Shown in pieces: positions 34,276-47,026 of a stretch of DNA of 64,000 nucleotides; within the stretch, counting starts at the first letter, position 1; each line of letters starts with the position of its first letter. This DNA comes from Epiperipatus broadwayi (lineage: Eukaryota; Onychophora; Udeonychophora; Euonychophora; Peripatidae). Below the pieces are notes generated by a model. It saw only the letters and a list, made by a program, of their open reading frames with translations. It was not told the DNA's origin and did not search any database. The position numbers and the translations under genes were made by a program. The stretch spans positions 2,011,001-2,075,000 of the forward strand of contig JAQFVV010006306.1 of NCBI GenBank assembly GCA_028023455.1. The letters are read 5' to 3'.

Positions 34276-35189
34276 ACCTGATACGAATAAGACAAAGAGC
34301 TAAGATAAGTTTTGATATTTTTAAAAAAAATTTTGTGCTTTGTTGATTACGTGTGAGATTGATCTTTTGAGGGCAGCACTATAAAGATTAATTATTGTGT
34401 ATGAAAGTATAAATTGTGATCGAGAGAGTGAGTTATTTGAAAGTTCAAAATTTTTTGTGTTTAACTGTTTGAAAGGTTTTCGTTCGCCATTTTAAGTATA
34501 GAAGTTTTAAAAAAAAAGTTGTTCTTGTTGAATGTGTGTTAGCGTAAAGATATTTATAAAAAAATTGTATGTTAGTTTAATTCGTTTTAGTTAAGTTTGT
34601 TACTGAATGTTTTTTAAATTTTAAAATAGACATTTATTTTGAGAAAAAAGGTGATGTTTGGGAGGCCTAACATTAGAAAACATGTGTTTATAGTTTGATC
34701 AGGTTTGGGAAAAAGTAAAAAAGTCTTTTTATTTTTCCGTATAAGGGTGTTTGAAGAATAAGAGAGGTATTATAAAGTCAAATATAGAATAGGTGACTTG
34801 AAAAATAAAAATATGAATTGCATTTGTATTGCACAATGTATATACGATCATCAGAAAGGAATTAGGTTGGTAGAGTGTACAGTGTGTGCTGAAGTGTATC
34901 ATTTGAAATGTTTGAATAAGAATAGGAAGGATGTAACAGGTTTCTGGTTATGTAGTCAGTGTGGAAATGTGATTAAAGAAGTGAGAAAGTGGTTTATAAG
35001 TGAAGGTAGTCTAGAGAGAAAGTCAGAGGAGAGGGAGCAAAATGTAGTTAAGGAAGATAGGACAAGGTATGGTTTTAGTGGAGTGTCAGGAAATATGGGC
35101 GGAGAAAGTATTAAGGCAATGGAGATGGTTAGCCAGAGAATAAGTAAGATAGAGGAAGAAGTGAAGGATGTAGAAGTAAAATTAAAATT

Positions 35190-35489
35190 AAACAAAGCAA
35201 AGCAAAACTCCATATAGTAGTGCCATCTGTGCTAAACAGAGTAATCAATGGATGCCAGAAGGCTTGTGCATAAAATCCCTATCTAATGCCCACTCATCCA
35301 ATATCCCCAGACTAGTTTCTGGCTTGTGGCCTTCGTCAGTGAGGAGCTTTTTATGCACAAGCCTTCTGGCATCCATTGATTACTCTGTTTAGCACAAGTG
35401 GCACTACTATATGGAGTTTTGCTTTGCTTTGTTTATAAACAATTATGTGCTAGTATTGGAGATGTGATCATGTGATGCTTGCTGGTTTA
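35190..35489. mobile_element. Family A foldback, copy A5, inserted in LINE ORF1
   Basis: Flanked by AAAATTAAAATT at 35178-35189 and 35490-35501 (12-bp direct repeat). Arms are GCAAAACTCCATATAGTAGT and its complement around 35400-35430. A minus-strand hammerhead is at 35304-35345. Because the surrounding reading frame returns in register, this copy gives the cleanest view of the insertion boundaries. Confidence 0.88.
35304..35345 (-). ncRNA. Hammerhead core in LINE-inserted copy (family A5)
   Basis: Minus strand: CTGACGA (N7 = C, allowed) is the complement of 35333-35339. Stem II is GGC/GCC with a CACAA loop, flanked by an A-A mismatch. GAAAC, ACTAGT and the GTC site are present. Proximal stem I TCCTCA/TGGGGA is intact. 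The distal stem I partner was lost to a deletion, so the loop-loop contact is probably gone. Confidence 0.65.
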
Positions 35490-36332
35490 AAAATTAAAAT
35501 TGTTAGAGATGAAATATGAGAAGATAAAGGAATTATTGAGTAGAAATGATAAGGAAGAAATGGATAAGGAGGTCCAGAAGATGGTAGAAAAGGTTACAGA
35601 TGAAGTAGAGAAAGTAGACTATGAGACAGTATTGATAGGAGATTCAGTAATAAGAGAATGTGGAGATATAATTGCAGGGGAAAGTAGAAGCAGGTATGTA
35701 AGAGTATGTTTGCCTGGAGCTAAAATTAGGGATGTGACAGATAAAGTAAAAAAGCAAGCTAGTAGAGATGTATATGTTATGATAGGGACTAATAATTTGT
35801 TAGAGCCATCAGAGAGAGTAATGGATGAGTATGTAGAATTGATTAGGAATTTGAGGGAGATTAAAGGAAGAGTAGGGGTAGTTGGAGTATTACCAAGATT
35901 TGATAAAAGGCATTTGTTAGATAGGGCATGTTCTATAAATGAGAGATTGAAAAAATTATGTGAGAGAAATAATGTTGTGTTTGTGGATGTATGGGATTGG
36001 TTTATTGGAAAGGAGTTATATAGTAAAGATGGATTGCACTTAGGAAAACAAGGAAGTGAAGTTTTAGGGAGTCTGATATTTAAAGAATATAATTCAGGAA
36101 ACTTTTAAAGGGGGGTGGGCTTTTAAATTGTAATATTATCAAAAAGAAGAATGGATGGAATATAAGAAATAAGCAAAAGATGGTTGATTTAGATATAAGT
36201 GTAGATATGGAGAAGGAATGATTCTGTAAGATTAATAATAAGAAAGTTTGTTATAAACGTAATGGAGAAGAAAGAATCAAAAGAATTTATAAAAGAGTAG
36301 TTAGGAAAGAAGAAATTGTTAAAATTGGGTTT

Positions 36333-39300
36333 TTGAATATGCAAGGTGGTAGGAGACCAGAAAAGTGGCTGGAATTAAATAAAGCAATTGAAAATGAAAA
36401 GCTTGAGGTATTAGCAGTAGTGGAAACTCATCTAAGAGAAGAAGAAGAACCTATTTTGGAAGAGGTGGCATGTCAGGGTATAAAAAGAAAAGAAAAAGAA
36501 AAAAGGGTTGGTGGAATAGGTGTTATATCGAAAAAATATTTAAATATTATTAAATGTCAAGAGCATTTGTGGTTTGAAATAAGGTTGGGTAGACAAGAAT
36601 GGATGGTGGCTGTAGTGTATATAGCCACTGGAGATAGTCAAACTGTAATGGAGTGGAACAGTAGTATATATGAATGCCTAGTTAAGGATATACAGAGTTT
36701 TTAAAAAAAAGGAAAGAGAATAATGGTTATAGAGGATATGAATGGACATATTGAAGAAATTGATGATGTAGATAATAAGAATGGTCAGTTTTTGAAGGAA
36801 TTTTGTCAAAGAGAGCATTGGGAATTTATCAAATATATATGAGGAACAATACACATGATCTAGCAATGTATTTCACAATATATTATGTATTGGTAGAGAA
36901 AGATGGAATGAATAAAATATGGAAAATTAAGGTGTTTGATAATGAAGAGAGAGAGTATGTAATAGAAATGGTTAGTAATGTGATGGAGGATAGAAATAAA
37001 GGTAGAAACAATAGTGAAAGATGTGGATGGAGAGTGAATGATAAGAATAAGTTGGAAGAGTACAAAATAAAAGTTGAAGAAACCATGGAGCAGTTGGTTG
37101 GGGATGAGTATAAGGACTGGTGTGGTGAAATAGAAAAAGTGGCAAATAGGGTTTTAATTGAGAATATGCAGAAGAATAAAACTAATAAAAAAATGAGAAT
37201 TTAGTAAAAGTGTAAAAGAGAGGAAAGAAGCATGCAGAGAATATAGGTGTGCTATTAAGAACAAAGAAAGTGAAAATGATATTAATGCTAAATGGGGAAA
37301 GTACTTAGAAAAGAAGAAGTTGGCTAAAATGGATAATTATAGAGAGAGGATGAAGTTGAATAGTAAATTATTTGAGGATATTAATAAAAGTGGAAGAGAT
37401 GGGAGTAAAAAATTTTGGAATTATATTAAAAGGAGAAATTTAGGGGAAAGAGAGATAGTATTAATAGATGATGAGAGAATAGAGTGTAGCTCTAGAGAAG
37501 AGTTAGAGAGAATCTTAAGTAGATATGTAATGGATATAGAAAAGATGTTAGATGTGAAGGACTTAGTGATAGAAAACATGAAAGCAGTTAGTAATGGGAA
37601 TATTAGGTTCACAAAAAATGAACTGAATGAGGCAGGGAAGAGATTGAAAAGTGAAAAGGTGAGAGGTTTAGATGGATGGGCAGCAGAGATGGTAATGAAT
37701 TTAGGGCATAGAGCAAAAGCAAAGTTATTATCATGTTTTAATAAGATGGCTCAGCAGAGAGTTTTTCCGGGTAGTTGGAGTAATACAAGAATAAGATTAT
37801 TATTTAAAGGAAAGGATAAGGATCATAGAAAGTTAAATAATTATAAACCGATAGCGGTAACATTAGTTTTATATAAAGTTTTCTCATATATGGTAGCTGG
37901 AAGAGTTGTAAAATGGATGGAAGAGAATAATGTAGTGGGGGAAATGCAAGGAGGCTTTAGGTCAGATAGGCATATAGGAGATAGTTTGTTTGTAGTTACA
38001 CAACTTATGGAGATGAGTAGGAATTCAGGTAGATTGTTATATATGAGTTTTATAGATATAGAGAAAGCATATGATAGAGTAAATAGAAATAGATTATGGG
38101 TAAGGTTAGCAAATTTGGGAATGGATGAAGCTTTGGTAAATATTATTAAGAAATTATATGAAAATAATTATTATACTTACCAATTAGGTGATATAGAATC
38201 AGTTAAAGTTAAAAATGGGGTGGAATTAAGGCAAGGATGCCCTATGTCACCTATTTTGTTTTTGTTGTTTTTGAGTGAAATGGAGAAAGCAATAGAAAGA
38301 CTAGGAAGAGGGGTAGAGATACCATTAATAGGTGGCAAGGGAGTATATACTTTGTTATGTCTTTTTTTTGTGGATGATATCTTTTTGTGTGCAGAAAGAA
38401 GAGATGGAAATTATGTTGAGGACATATGCAAGGGTGGGTAAAGAGATGGGGATTAAATTTAGTGAAGAAAAATTAAATATAATGATGGTTAATACTGGGG
38501 AAAGAGAAGATGTAGAATTTTTATTGGGGGACATAAAGGTAAGTGTGGTGGATAGATATAGGTATTTGGGAATCATCTTATGTAATCAGGAAAATTGTTG
38601 CTTGGATGAATGGGAGAAAAAATTTGTAAATGAAGCAAAGAAAAGAAAGGGTTTGGTAAAGGAACTAACAGTATTTTCATATAATAAATATGATGTAGCT
38701 AGAATTGTTTGAAGAGAGTTGCAGTAGCAGGGTTAACATATGGTAATGATGCATTATGTGTTAGTAAAAGGGTTTTAGATTATTTAGAGAAAGTACAAAG
38801 GGAAGTAGGAAGACATGCATTAGATGTAAAGATGTGGACAGCAAAGGAGGCAATTCAAGGAGAAATGGATTGGTCAAGTTTTTATATGAGAGATGCAAAA
38901 AGTAAAATGAAAATGTTTGGTAGGTTGCAGTTTGATAGTAAAAGAATAGCCAAAATAGGGTTTAATTGGGTTATGAGTAAAGGGCAGGTAACAATATGGG
39001 TGAGAAAGGTTGCAAAAGATTTGGATAAAGAATTTATATCAGTATACTTGTATAAAAGGTGGGATGATTGTGTTAGAAGGATTATTGAGTGTTATAGTGG
39101 TAAGGAATGGGATAAACGAATAGAAGCATTAATAAAAAATAGGGAGTTGGAGAGATGGAGAACTAGTATGGAGGGTAAGAAGAGTTTAAATATGTATAGA
39201 AGTAAACGGAATATTGGATACAAGTTAATTTATGATAATAGTAAAGAAAGTAGTTTATTGTTTAGGGCTCAAATGGGATCTTTAGCAACAAGAGAATATA

Positions 39301-39557
39301 CATGTAAATGGAAAACTATGGGTGAGTTAGTGTGCAAATTGTGTAAGGAAGGTATAGAAAATATTAGACATCTGTTGATTGAATGTAAATGCTTGAAAGC
39401 AGAAAGGGTACAGATAATGAAGTTATGGGAGAATAGGTATGAACAAAGTGACTGTACAGAAAGTGAGTTATTGGTTTTTATGCTGGGGTTACAAAAAGAT
39501 AAGGGAGATTTAGATATAAAGGCCATAGAGTTGACAAAGATTATGTTGTGGAAATGA
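36333..39557 (+). pseudogene. LINE ORF2: endonuclease and reverse transcriptase, frameshifted
   Basis: Catalytic ORF of the LINE. Endonuclease (36333-36840) has GFLNMQGGR, VVETHL (catalytic Glu), GGIGVISKKYL and VIEDMNGHI (Asp-x-Asn). It contains one in-frame TAA at 36702 at an A-run. A frameshift near 36830 leads to NNTHDLAMYFTIYYVLV, where active copies have ...IDYVLV (Asp lost). Another near 37204 leads to the RT frame, open from 37203. That frame has LNNYKPIAVTLVLYKVFSYM, EMQGGFRSDRHIGDS, FIDIEKAYDRV, LRQGCPMSPILF and FFVDDIFLC (FVDD box). Two more frameshifts (about 38400 and 38709) lead through RYRYLGIIL to a C-terminal CX2CX8HX4C knuckle (CKLCKEGIENIRHLLIEC, near 39335-39388). The copy is inactive although domain order is complete. 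Confidence 0.85.
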
Positions 39558-39699
39558 GATGGGGCAGAATATGGGAAGACTTAGAGTGGGGAATGGAAAA
39601 TAAAGTCACTAACAGGTTTATCTGGGCATAATTGCTGAGATATTCTTGACTTCGTTTAAGGAGAAGCCAAAATACATCACACATCACATCATCGTGATA

Positions 39700-41997
39700 A
39701 ATATTAAATGAAATAAATGAATAAATATTAATTTAAAATAAATATATAAGATAAAAATTTAATATATAAAGTTAAAATTAAATATAATAATAAAAATGAG
39801 TGATTAATAAACTGAGACAATTAACTATCCTGAAAGAATATGGACACCAGAACAAGAGAGATAAATTCAGGAAAATCAAGAACATATGGACACCCTAATT
39901 ATATAGAAAAAATGAATCTATCTGTTTGATCATATGCATAGATGTTTAGACTACATTATATGTTGCATTTATTTATGCAATATAGAAGAAATCACACTAA
40001 AAGTTTTCTAGTTAATAAAAGATTTCTAAGAGTAAAAAATAATAGTGAAATAATGGAAATAACTTCATTATAAAATCACCAAAATTTTTGATTTAATTAC
40101 AAAAATGAATTGCTAATGTGAACCATAATAGTAAGCAATGGTGGTGGTTTGGCAAACTACAGTTCAAGATCCATGGATCGTAGCCTACCCGTGTCATTTC
40201 TAGTGCTGAAACTTCTCATTTGCTCCTGATCAATACAGTCATTCAATTATATTTAATTAAAAGAACTTTAATGGTTCATTGCTTAGGAACTCATAAATTC
40301 AATACCATAAATAATAGAACTGAGCTGCAAATCATACTCTTTGAGTTCCAGTGTCTACTATCTGGACCAAAGTGTGCAGGTCATTGTATTTAATGATCTA
40401 ATGTTATTATTATAAGCCAGTACCTTATTACCTTGGAGTATTTACAGACAATCTTTTAACAAAAAATGGACTACTAAGATATGAATTCAAAAGGTTTTGC
40501 TAAATGTTTTATTTGGCTTATGGCTTTATAAGAAACAAAACTTGGACTTAAGAAAAAAAAAAGAAACAAAAATTGAGAGAATTTTAGTACTAATTTACAA
40601 GAAGAGTAATAGAATATACCAGGAAGGTTACTATTAATATTGCTGATGAGTTTTTCAGTCTTTTATAAGAAAAAATGTTTAATTATGGAAAACAATAATA
40701 ATAAAAAGATTTGGATTGAGCACATTTTGATGAGGACAGATAACATGGCAGTGCATTTACTTGGCAGGTTTATGAAGTGGAGTTTGAACCTGGAGTCAGG
40801 AGCCTTGGAAATTTTTTCAGATCACAAGCAGGATTCCAATTTGTTTTTTCAAACAGATAAACTAGCATGTTTTACTCCATAAATGACTTTTTGATTAGAG
40901 AATGAAGACTCTAAATTAATCTGAATTGATCAAATGAATCAAAAATTATAATTGGAATATGTTACATCTTTAATTACTGTTTGGGGACATGTTATTCCCC
41001 TTTGCATGCTGAATCCAGGATTTTTATATTCATACAGATATCAATAATTCTATGTTAACACACTTGTTAGAGAAGTTTAATTTTGTTAAATTATATGTTT
41101 ATCTGCGTTAAGAACTTTCGAAGTTCCTAGACTTCATATTCATAAAAATAGAAAAATAATAAATTATACACAATACATTATCAACATCAGTTTGTTAATC
41201 TTTAATTCACCCATAATAATATATCGTTACATAAAGGTAAAGTTACAAGGAATATGAAGACATTACACATCCACATATTATTTAGCAAATATCATTATCT
41301 AAGAATACAAAATGTATTCCTTCATAATGTTTAGGATAATAACTAGAAGGTTTACATCAAATTAGCAAAGAAAAACTTAAAAAATGAAAAATAAAGTATG
41401 TTGAAATAATAGTATATAAATAGAAATTATCCTATATGTCCATAAGTGAATTGTTTTCCAAATTTTAGATAACTTGAGTGCGTCATCTTGTTTACTTAAT
41501 TTTGGACATTTGGAAAATAGTTATGGCTTCTTTAATAATTTTGGAATGATATATGAGTCTCATTGTTTTTAAAATGACTGATGATCATAAATATTAAAAA
41601 TCAATAATTTTTAAAATCATTATTTCAATTTTTAGGTTTATGATTCAAAGATAACACTTAAAATCTATTGGAATAATATTATTTGAAAACTAATATTTGT
41701 TAGTTTTTTAATGTATATTATATTATTAATATTAATCAAAAGTAAATAACTTATGTGGGTGAAGATTTGTTGATATTCAATAATAATAAAAGTTTCGTCC
41801 ATATTTGTATTGTAACGTTATATTAAGTAAATAATAATTACATTTAGAAAAAAAATCTTATTCCTTTATTTTTTTAGCTTGACTATTTTTCTCCAATTTT
41901 GAACCACGAGTCTTCATGTTTATGCCTTATGTTGAGTATTGATGCCATATCTCAAATTCTAGAGTTGTCATAATGTACAATAACTAATCTTTTAAAC
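39700..41997. other. AT-rich DNA, nothing identified
   Basis: No open frame resembling a protein and no recognised repeat. An 80-codon frame at 40640-40882 has no recognisable features. Confidence 0.5.
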
Positions 41998-42350
41998 CAC
42001 TAAACATAACATTATCACATTCTTTATGGGTACACAATCTGCTAACACAGAGGCAAAAACTCTCCATACAGCAGCGCCATTCAGTGCAAGCCAGAATGAT
42101 CAATGGATGCAGGAATGTTAATGAATAAAATCCCTATCTAGCACCTACTCATCCAATATTCCTGGACTAGTTTCTAGCTTGTGGCCTACATCAGTAAGGA
42201 GCTTTGGAATCAAAGCCACAATATAGAAACTAGTCTGTGGATATTGGATGAGTAGGCACTAGACAGGGATTTTATGCACTAACCTTCCTGCAAACTATGA
42301 TTACTTGGGCTTGCACTGAGTGGCACTACTGTACAGAGAGTTTTACCTCT
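41998..42350. mobile_element. Family A foldback, copy A6
   Basis: Begins TTAAACCACTAAACATAACA, the complete outer end of the family, and ends near GTACAGAGAGTTTTACCTC. A minus-strand hammerhead at 42152-42207 has CTGATGT (A9 changed) and is broken. A second, plus-strand remnant near 42208-42250 has lost its CTGATGA. Confidence 0.85.
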
Positions 42351-42700
42351 GAGTTTCTTTTCACTCATGAATTCAATGGCTTCATTTATATTAGCATATA
42401 ATGATATTAAATATTTAGATATTCAGTTTGAAATAGTATTTAAATTCAGCAATTGGCCTGAAGTAGTGACGTTTAGGATAAATGTCTGTTTTACAGGAAA
42501 CTTATGACTATTTAGAGTACTCTTCCATTTTTTTTTAATACTGATGTTTTAATACATACTGACAAGGAAGTTGAATAGAGCAAATAAATTATTTTATAAG
42601 TCTATTTATTTTAATATATATATATATATTATAATTGCTCTTTAACTAAACCCCATTCAATTGCAGCATTTTACAAAACAAGTGTAAAATTAGCTTGGTG

Positions 42701-42806
42701 TGTCAAGCATTGGTGGTCGAGGGGTCAGTGATGGCTGCTTTACAAGCAGTTGTCCCGGGTTAGCGGGTTCGCTTCCCGGCTGATGCTATGACACATGGGG
42801 AAAAAA
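42701..42806 (+). mobile_element. tRNA-like short SINE with target duplication
   Basis: TGTCAAGCATTGGTGGTCGA head, anticodon-like loop TTTACAA (UAC) on a GCTGC/GCAGT stem, B box GGGTTCGCTTCCCGG, acceptor complement GATGC, TGACACATG tail and A-run. Flanked by AAATTAGCTTGGTG (42687-42700) and AAATTAGCCTTGGTG (42807-42821). The B box is close to consensus, so this copy may still be transcribed. It is the same family as 970-1067 but carries a different anticodon. Confidence 0.8.
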
Positions 42807-42894
42807 AAATTAGCCTTGGTGAATGAGAATTTTGATATCTATTAAAAAAAAAATAAAAATTACATTTTACTATAGATAAAAATACTCTTCATAT

Positions 42895-43040
42895 AATAGA
42901 GATATATATGAGAGATAGTGACCTGGGCCAACTGATGAGTGCTGGTTCAGCACAAAATGCATCTTGGGGGTCATTTGTTTTTTTATTTTATCTTTATTTA
43001 TATGAGTTTAAAAAGAATGGGGAAGTATGGAGGTTGTTTA
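42895..43040 (+). mobile_element. SINE-E copy, 5' part
   Basis: GAGAGATAGTGACCTGGGCC, ACTGATGAGTGCTGGTTCAG and GGGGGTCATTTGTTTTTTTA follow the SINE-E order, but the B-box end is missing. Repeat D follows directly. Confidence 0.55.
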
Positions 43041-43066
43041 ATATATCTATAAAAATATCACACCTG

Positions 43067-43282
43067 GAAAAGAGAAAGGTGAATAATTCCATGTGTGTAC
43101 ATGTTTAAAATTAAAACATCAGATATATGAATCTTTAACTGAGGTTTAAAGGGTATATCTGTGCTAGAGATAATTTCTAGTTTGGAAAATGATTAGTAAT
43201 AATCATTATTGTATTTACCTGAGGTGGATAGTGTCAAAGTTGTGAGTGGAGTGAGTTTGACAATGGTAAATGAAAATGTAAA
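43067..43282 (+). repeat. Repeat D, copy 2
   Basis: Reverse-complement partner of 24010-24232 with only scattered differences. Confidence 0.7.
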
Positions 43283-43289
43283 AAAAAAT

Positions 43290-45029
43290 AATATTAACAA
43301 TTTTGTAATAAACAAACAGATAAAATAACATGCTACATTTTTAAGACAATATTATTCTGATTTTTAATGTAATGAAATTAAACCTGTTTTTTTTTTTTAA
43401 TTTTAAAATTATTTATTTGATAATAGGGAAACAAAGAAAACAAAATAGATTCTTAACCTTTACATGCCTTAATTTAGACAAATTATGCAAAACATACAAA
43501 AAAAACTCTTGCATCTACATTTTGTTCCATCTCTCGGCCATTTTTGGTCACATATTCTTAATTTTATGCTTATTTTATACTAAATTTGTAGAATAATCTA
43601 TATTTAAAATTTTAATTTCAAAAAAATCTGTATTTGGCAGTGTTTTTGCAAAAAAAATCAAATTTTGCTTGACATATATAGCTATATTGTTGAGCTTCTT
43701 TTACTTTATAAGGTATCACAAATGACCGACTGTCAACTTTGGCTAATATTGAGCAAGCATTTTTATCAAAATCAGAAATCACACCAAAATGTTTTATGCT
43801 TTTGTAATAGATTTTGAATGTAAATAAATATATTTCGCATAATTTTTTACATCATAATTAATTTTTTACATTTCTTTACCTAAATATAAACTTTGATTCA
43901 AAAATTTTTAAATTTTACAAGAAAAATAATCAAGAAAAGTGAATAACACTTGACCGCTATTCAAGGTAAGTGAAGAATGCTTGACTGATATTTGCATATC
44001 AATGACATTCAGTGACAACTAGCAAAATGCAACTATTTTTTATAAATATTTATGTATTTTATGATTATTTTTTACACTATATTCACTAATAATGTGGCTA
44101 GATTTAGAGTTTTATTAAAAATATTTAATTTTAGATAAAAAAAAAAAGAGAACAGTAAATGAATAATTAATATTCCTAACTGCTAAGACATGAGAAATCA
44201 ATGGTGATTTCATGTTATAATTCATTGAAATGTAATTCTTTTGTTTTATTGCAGGCTATTTTTCTTATATCTTTCTTACATTTTTCTTTAGTTATTAATA
44301 AGTAGTAATTAATTTATATAGTACACAGAGAGCTTATGTAAATAGTCTAAACAGGCATTAACCTGTATTCAATGCACTTTAAAATTTGCAATAATCAAGC
44401 ATATTTTGCCGATAAAGGGATCTTCCAAACCACGACACAAGATAGAGATTTTTATAAAGTCAAGAATGGTCCATCTTGTCTTTAACCTAAATGTCCACTT
44501 ATATAGGCAAATCTGAAGCATCTTGATTTGGAAGCATGAAGTAGTTGTTTTCTCCAGTGTTTAAATGTTATTTTAAATTTTTTATTACATTTAAACAATT
44601 TGAATGTAAAATAATTCAATTTTTAGAAACTAAGTTAAAACAATTCTCATTAATGTACAGTAATATATTTATGAATAGAAACAGGCTAGAATTGTATTTG
44701 ACGAATAAAATCACTCAAATTTTTACTCAATATGGCCAATAAGAAAATTTGTCAGCCAAAGGATTTTAAAAAAGATTGATTTACAATCACTGAGTGAAAA
44801 AGATAAAAATTATAATATTAATAATGCTAAACTACTTGTGTAGCAACTCTCTGGCGTAGCGAGATTTAGATCTAATGATTCAAACAAACAATATTCACTT
44901 CTATAAATCATTATATCAGTGGCCAACTTTTCAAATCTATAATTAAGAGATGTTTAGCTGAAGGAAAATTTAATAGAAGATCTAAAATAGCAAAATAAAG
45001 GAGGAAAAATCAGGAACTGAAAATTTAAA
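43290..45029. other. AT-rich DNA, nothing identified
   Basis: Open frames here (43372-43596, 44545-44742) are Phe-, Leu- and Lys-rich AT artefacts. No repeats recognised. Confidence 0.5.
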
Positions 45030-45740
45030 ATAGTACCAAACTCTCCACACAGTAGCGGCAAACTCTCCGTACAGGAGGATCAATAATTGCAAGCCTTCAT
45101 AATCAATGAATGCAAGAAGGTTTGTGCATAAAATCCCTCTGTATTGCCTACTTATCCAATTTCCCCAGACTAGTTTCTAGCTTGTGGCTTTCATCTATGT
45201 GGAACCTTGGATATGAGAGCACTGCACCTAGATCTTAGGATCTAATGCAACTCTCCAGCAACCATCTTTTACCTTATTAGCTAACTATAAAGCTTTGAAT
45301 CCCAAATGAAAACACAATGTTTTCAATTCAAGCTCATTAGATTGTATAGTCATATAGATCTGAACTCAGTTCAGCATCTATACTTTTTAGTGTCTTTGGT
45401 TTTTTAATAACCACAGTCACCATAATCCTATTGGGCAGGAATGGTATTAAACCACTAAACATCACATGCTCCCTATTATTTGTGTTTTCACAAAGGCAAA
45501 GCTCTCCATACAGTAGCACCAGTCAGTGCAAGCTAGAGTAATCAGTGGATGCAGAAAGGTTTTTGCATAAAATACCTATCTAATACCTACTCATCCAATA
45601 TCCCTAGACTATTTTCTAGCTTGTGGCTTTCATCAGTGTGGAGCCTTGTATTTGGGAGCACTGTATGGAAAGTTTGATATTAGTATTAACAACCTGTGTA
45701 AGCATATGAATGGTGATCACATGATGTTTTGATGAAATTG
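45030..45740. mobile_element. Family A copies A7a and A7b in tandem
   Basis: Two head-to-tail monomers. The first (45030-45440) includes the long body (GATCTGAACTCAGTTCAGCA). The second starts at TTAAACCACTAAACATCACA (45445) and ends with ATGGTGATCACATGATGTTT (45719-45740). Minus-strand hammerheads are at 45155-45211 (broken: TAGATGA) and 45593-45650 (CTGATGA and GAAA kept, next base A instead of C, stem I weakened). Hammerhead-to-hammerhead spacing is about 440 bp. Confidence 0.8.
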
Positions 45741-47026
45741 GAAATTTATTTTCGAAAAATTGTAATGTTTATTCTAAATTTAAAAAAAAAATGAGTTGTT
45801 TATTTCAGCAGCATTCATTAATCTTATTCTAAACGTTAATATTTACAGCTACTTATATATGTATAATAAATAACTCAGATACATATGTAACTGAATAGGA
45901 AATAACTTCTAATGAGTTATATAATTTCAATAAACTCTCCAAAAGACAGATGATACTATCTGTTTCTTAGCACTTGTTCTTATATGTGCTTAGTTTATTT
46001 ACATAATTTTAAATGGAAGTGAATTTGAACTATCGATTATATATATTTACAAAATAAATAATAAGAACCACCATTTGAATATTTAAAGGATCAAAGCCGA
46101 GATTTAGTTTAAACTCTCTCTAAACATGAAATGAAAATTCAGTTTTAATATCCGTAAAGAATATATAACTCAGATTATACTTAACTGAACAGGAAGTAAC
46201 TGAAGCTTCCAATGACATCACATTAAAATTGCATTATGGGAGCTACATAAATTTCAATTTTGCTTAACATAAATGCGTAATTCACAAGGGGAAGAGTGGA
46301 ATCTACTGCATACTGAATATAAACCCCATACTTCTCCATACAAGTATGATATATATACATTTCCTTGTTCTAAAACTTTGAAATAAGAGAAAAGACGAAG
46401 ATCTGTACGTTGGGATGAATTATAACCTAGTGTTTGAATCACACTAGAATTTGTCATTCCACTAATTAATGTGCTTGTACTACAGTGATGGAAAATATGT
46501 CTAGTGTTTGTTCTTTGAAATTCCATCTGCTTTTTGCTTACAACAATTTATTAAGTATAAATCCTAACACAAAATGTGGTGGCAAAATTATTTTGCACTA
46601 AATATTCAGTAAGTTAAACGTTATTAATAACTCTTGGTTTCAAATTAAAACAGAAGGTAATTAAATGACTTTAAATAGTTTTAAAGTTTATTTTAAAATA
46701 TACGATTTTAAATTTTGCAACATTTTGATAAAACAGAAGTCATAAAAGTTGATTTCACTTTCTGAGGGTGGGCAGGTTTGTTCGAGAATTGACGAACATA
46801 TTTTACCTAGCGGCAAAAACTGGAAGCTTGCCAATAAGATTACTTGTAATCAAAATATACAAAAAAAAAAGAATACTGTATTCCATAAGTGGATAATAAA
46901 GAAGTATGACTTAAAAATAAAGAGAGGAAAGAAAATTCTATTAATAAAAAGTCAACATCTGTATACGAGAAAAAATAAATATGCCATTTGAATACAAGTA
47001 TAATGTATATATGTAAGCTTGATGTA
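45741..47026. other. AT-rich DNA, nothing identified
   Basis: No protein-like frame. Short frames at 46254-46526 and 46749-46991 have no recognisable domain. Confidence 0.5.

Larger units (their letters stand above)
34813..36108 (+). pseudogene. LINE ORF1: PHD finger, coiled coil, SGNH esterase; interrupted
   Basis: An RNA-binding or chaperone-type ORF1 protein of a LINE. The N-terminal half (34813-35189) has a PHD-like zinc finger: CIC-x3-C, then ECTVCAEVYHLKC, then WLCSQC. A charged, heptad-rich region follows. The C-terminal half (from 35502) has an SGNH hydrolase or esterase domain with GDSVIREC (block I, nucleophile Ser), GTNNL (Asn block) and DGLHLGKQG (catalytic Asp-x-x-His). A family A foldback splits the two halves. 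The inserted length including one copy of the AT-rich duplication is 312 bp, a multiple of three. The frames on both sides are in register, so the frame was continuous (327 codons plus stop) before the insertion. ATG at 34813 was chosen; an in-frame TTG at 34798 is also open. Confidence 0.85.
34290..39700 (+). mobile_element. CR1/Jockey-group LINE, near full length
   Basis: About 5.4 kb on the plus strand: 5' leader to 34812; ORF1 (34813-36108, with an insertion); a 220-bp spacer; ORF2 (36333-39557) with AP-type endonuclease, reverse transcriptase and a C-terminal CCHC; then a 3' part ending in CATCACATCATCGTGATAAA-type sequence. The exact ends are uncertain and no target duplication was found. 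ORF1 with PHD and esterase domains is known from CR1-related LINEs; the exact clade needs a tree. Confidence 0.85.

Noticed and set aside
34956-35213. Minus-strand frame opposite LINE ORF1, and similar antisense frames at 37421 and 39269
   Set aside because: Shadows of the sense-strand LINE frames.
34078-35490. TTAA as the target duplication of family A (piggyBac- or Kolobok-like)
   Set aside because: TTAA occurs at several termini, but the reading-frame test in LINE ORF1 favours a 312-bp offset with a longer AT-rich duplication, and TTAA is frequent by chance in this DNA.
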